Program-made: the position numbers and the translations under genes | The notes under the pieces: generated by a model | What the model saw: the letters and a program-made list of their open reading frames with translations, nothing else | What the model was told of the DNA's origin: nothing | Databases searched by the model: none | NCBI GenBank assembly: GCA_035647835.1 | Contig: DASRMS010000231.1 | Span: 1-16,165 of the forward strand | Direction of reading: 5' to 3' | From: UBA9865 sp035647835 | Lineage (GTDB): Bacteria; Bacillota; Dethiobacteria; Dethiobacterales; Dethiobacteraceae | Length of the DNA: 16,165 nt | Shown here: positions 15,128 through 16,165 of the stretch, one piece after another | Layout of the letters: the number at the start of each line of letters is the position of its first letter | How positions within the stretch are numbered: position 1 is the stretch's first letter

Positions 15128-15277
15128 CTACTTTGTTTCTTTATGGGCGGTATGTCTTTTACAAAACGGACAATATTTGTTTAGTTCAATTCGATCCGGA
15201 GTGGTTCGCTTGTTCTTGTTCGTAATATAATTCCGCCGTTTACACTCACCGCAAGCCATAGTAATTTTCACGCGCAT
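15128..15277 (-). CDS. rpmG: 50S ribosomal protein L33 (zinc-binding form)
   Basis: L33 is a small protein of the large subunit near the E site. The 49 residues begin MRVKITMACGECKRR and end HKETK. Cys9, Cys12, Cys36 and Cys39 form two CxxC pairs, the zinc-ribbon (C+) form, whose counterparts in Firmicutes are often replaced by a cysteine-free paralogue under zinc limitation. The ATG at 15275-15277 has AGGGGGTG upstream. It is the first gene after the tuf terminator and a new promoter, and the standard upstream neighbour of secE-nusG. It is a short frame, but family, context and ribosome binding site all agree. Confidence 0.95.
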   Translation of the reverse strand: MRVKITMACGECKRRNYITNKNKRTTPDRIELNKYCPFCKRHTAHKETK

Positions 15278-15368
15278 TGCTCACACCCCCTAAACACGAT
15301 GTTGGGCTCTTAAAATGCCTGTAAACTCAAGATAAACCCCAGGATGCGCCTGAGATTTCACTTTTTCA
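15278..15368 (-). promoter_or_regulatory. rpmG 5' leader
   Basis: About 85 nt of transcript precede rpmG. CTCAGG and CCTGGG can form a 6-bp stem (one wobble) around CGCAT near 15335-15352. I recognise no known riboswitch or attenuator. Confidence 0.35.
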
Positions 15369-15398
15369 AATTTACCATACTTTATAGTGCGTTGTCAA
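15369..15398 (-). promoter_or_regulatory. Promoter for rpmG-secE-nusG-rplK-rplA
   Basis: Minus-strand TTGACA (15393-15398), an 18-base spacer and TAAATT (15369-15374) with TGG before the -10 (extended -10). A TATAAT further upstream (near 15445-15450) lacks a good -35 and is a weaker candidate. Confidence 0.65.
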
Positions 15399-15467
15399 AC
15401 TTTTTGTCATTAGCGCAGCGCCACAAATAACTAATATGACTATTTATTATAACCGGAAAAGTATTTA

Positions 15468-15510
15468 GCATACAGCCCCGCTAGCAGTGATCGCTAACGG
15501 GGTTGTATGC
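15468..15510 (-). terminator. tuf: Terminator hairpin after tuf
   Basis: GCATACAACCCCGTTAGC (15493-15510) pairs with the complementary 18 bases at 15468-15485 around a 7-base loop, with one A-C mismatch and one G-T wobble. The downstream tract (TAAATACTTTT) is an imperfect U-run. It starts about 60 bases past the tuf stop and separates tuf from the rpmG promoter. Confidence 0.75.
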
Positions 15511-15570
15511 TCATTGCCCAACCATCGAGACACATCAAGGGTGGGTTGCTCTGTTAGTGGAGGAACAGTT

Positions 15571-16165
15571 TTATGCGATAATGCTAGTAACAACACCAGC
15601 GCCCACAGTGCGGCCGCCTTCACGGATCGCAAAACGTAGACCTTCTTCCAAGGCAATGGAAGTAATCAACTCAATTTTCATTTGGATATTATCGCCAGGC
15701 ATCACCATTTCCACGCCCTCGGGTAAGGTAATCACACCTGTGACGTCAGTTGTGCGCAGGTAAAACTGAGGACGATAACCTTGGAAGAAAGGGGTATGAC
15801 GACCGCCTTCTTCTTTCTTTAGGACATAAACTTCGGCCATAAAGTTGGTGTGAGGCTTAATGCTGGCAGGTTTAGCGAGGACCTGACCACGTTCGATAGA
15901 GTCACGATCAATACCACGCAGCAGACAGCCAATATTGTCACCGGCTACAGCTTGATCCATAATCTTGCGGAACATTTCGACACCTGTTACGACAGTTTTA
16001 CGTGGTTTTTCAGATAAACCAACAATTTCTACTTCGTCTTGGACCTTAACTACACCGCGATCAACACGACCGGTAGCTACTGTACCACGACCAGTAATGG
16101 TGAAAACATCCTCTACAGGCATTAAGAAAGGCTTATCAACATCACGCTCGGGATCGGGAATATAA
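15571..16165 (-). CDS. tuf: Elongation factor Tu, C-terminal part (partial at window edge)
   Basis: This is the second tuf locus; its 5' half is beyond the right edge. The 197 visible residues run from YIPDPERDVDKPFLM at the end of the G domain through domains II and III. Recognisable stretches are DVFTITGRGTVATGR, GRHTPFFQGYRPQFY and the C-terminal GAGVVTSIIA followed by TAA. The frame stays open to base 16165. It lies upstream of a terminator and of rpmG-secE-nusG, a common place for a tuf copy. The two tuf fragments do not overlap in the protein, so their identity to each other cannot be judged here. Confidence 0.98.
   Translation of the reverse strand, partial: YIPDPERDVDKPFLMPVEDVFTITGRGTVATGRVDRGVVKVQDEVEIVGLSEKPRKTVVTGVEMFRKIMDQAVAGDNIGCLLRGIDRDSIERGQVLAKPASIKPHTNFMAEVYVLKKEEGGRHTPFFQGYRPQFYLRTTDVTGVITLPEGVEMVMPGDNIQMKIELITSIALEEGLRFAIREGGRTVGAGVVTSIIA

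Noticed and set aside
15445..15450. TATAAT as the rpmG promoter -10
   Set aside because: The sequence 16-18 bases upstream lies in the tuf terminator stem and matches TTGACA poorly; the TTGACA-N18-TAAATT pair downstream is better.
15278..15570. A tRNA gene between tuf and rpmG or rpmG and secE, as occurs in some bacteria
   Set aside because: No cloverleaf, T-loop motif or acceptor pairing was found; the space is filled by the terminator, promoter and leader.

Overview
The window is one contiguous, ordinary bacterial housekeeping cluster with every gene on the minus strand. Read 5'->3' on that strand it runs tuf (3' half) - rpmG - secE - nusG - rplK - rplA - rplJ - rplL - rpoB - rpoC - L7Ae-family gene - rpsL - rpsG - fusA - tuf (5' half). 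This is the fused secE/nusG-L11-L10-rpoBC-str region. The L7Ae-family gene between rpoC and rpsL, the four-cysteine L33, the strong AAGGAGG ribosome binding sites, and the cysteine-containing insert in EF-Tu point to a Firmicute, most likely of class Clostridia (Peptococcaceae/Desulfotomaculum-like relatives). Genus cannot be named from the sequence alone.

Layout from right to left, in transcription order. At 15571-16165 lies the C-terminal half of EF-Tu, followed by a long terminator hairpin (15468-15510). A new sigma-A type promoter (15369-15398) then drives rpmG, secE, nusG, rplK and rplA, which are tightly packed. A third unit starts just after rplA: a promoter (13048-13076), an L10-leader RNA ending in an attenuator hairpin, then rplJ and rplL, closed by an intrinsic terminator (11803-11831). 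A fourth promoter (11726-11754) with a leader of about 170 nt drives rpoB and rpoC. A fifth unit begins at a near-consensus promoter (4006-4034) with the L7Ae-family gene and continues through rpsL, rpsG, fusA and the second tuf copy, which runs off the left edge.

Together the genes make the RNA polymerase core (beta, beta'), the elongation/antitermination factor NusG, the SecE translocon subunit, ribosomal proteins of the stalk (L10, L7/L12, L11), the L1 stalk, L33, the decoding site (S12) and the head (S7), and the elongation factors EF-G and EF-Tu. The drug-target positions that can be read in S12 (K43, K88) and RpoB (D443, H453, S458 = E. coli 516, 526, 531) are wild type.

I found no mobile element, CRISPR array, defence gene or evidently new system. 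The points worth a second look are small-scale: a hairpin placed exactly between the nusG Shine-Dalgarno and its ATG; a 12-bp hairpin before rpsL whose 5' arm could instead pair with the rpsL start region; an unusually long acidic tail on RpoB; a His-Cys-Cys-Cys cluster in EF-Tu; a probable TTG start for rpoC; and the fact that the two window ends are complementary halves of tuf, adding up to almost exactly one gene.
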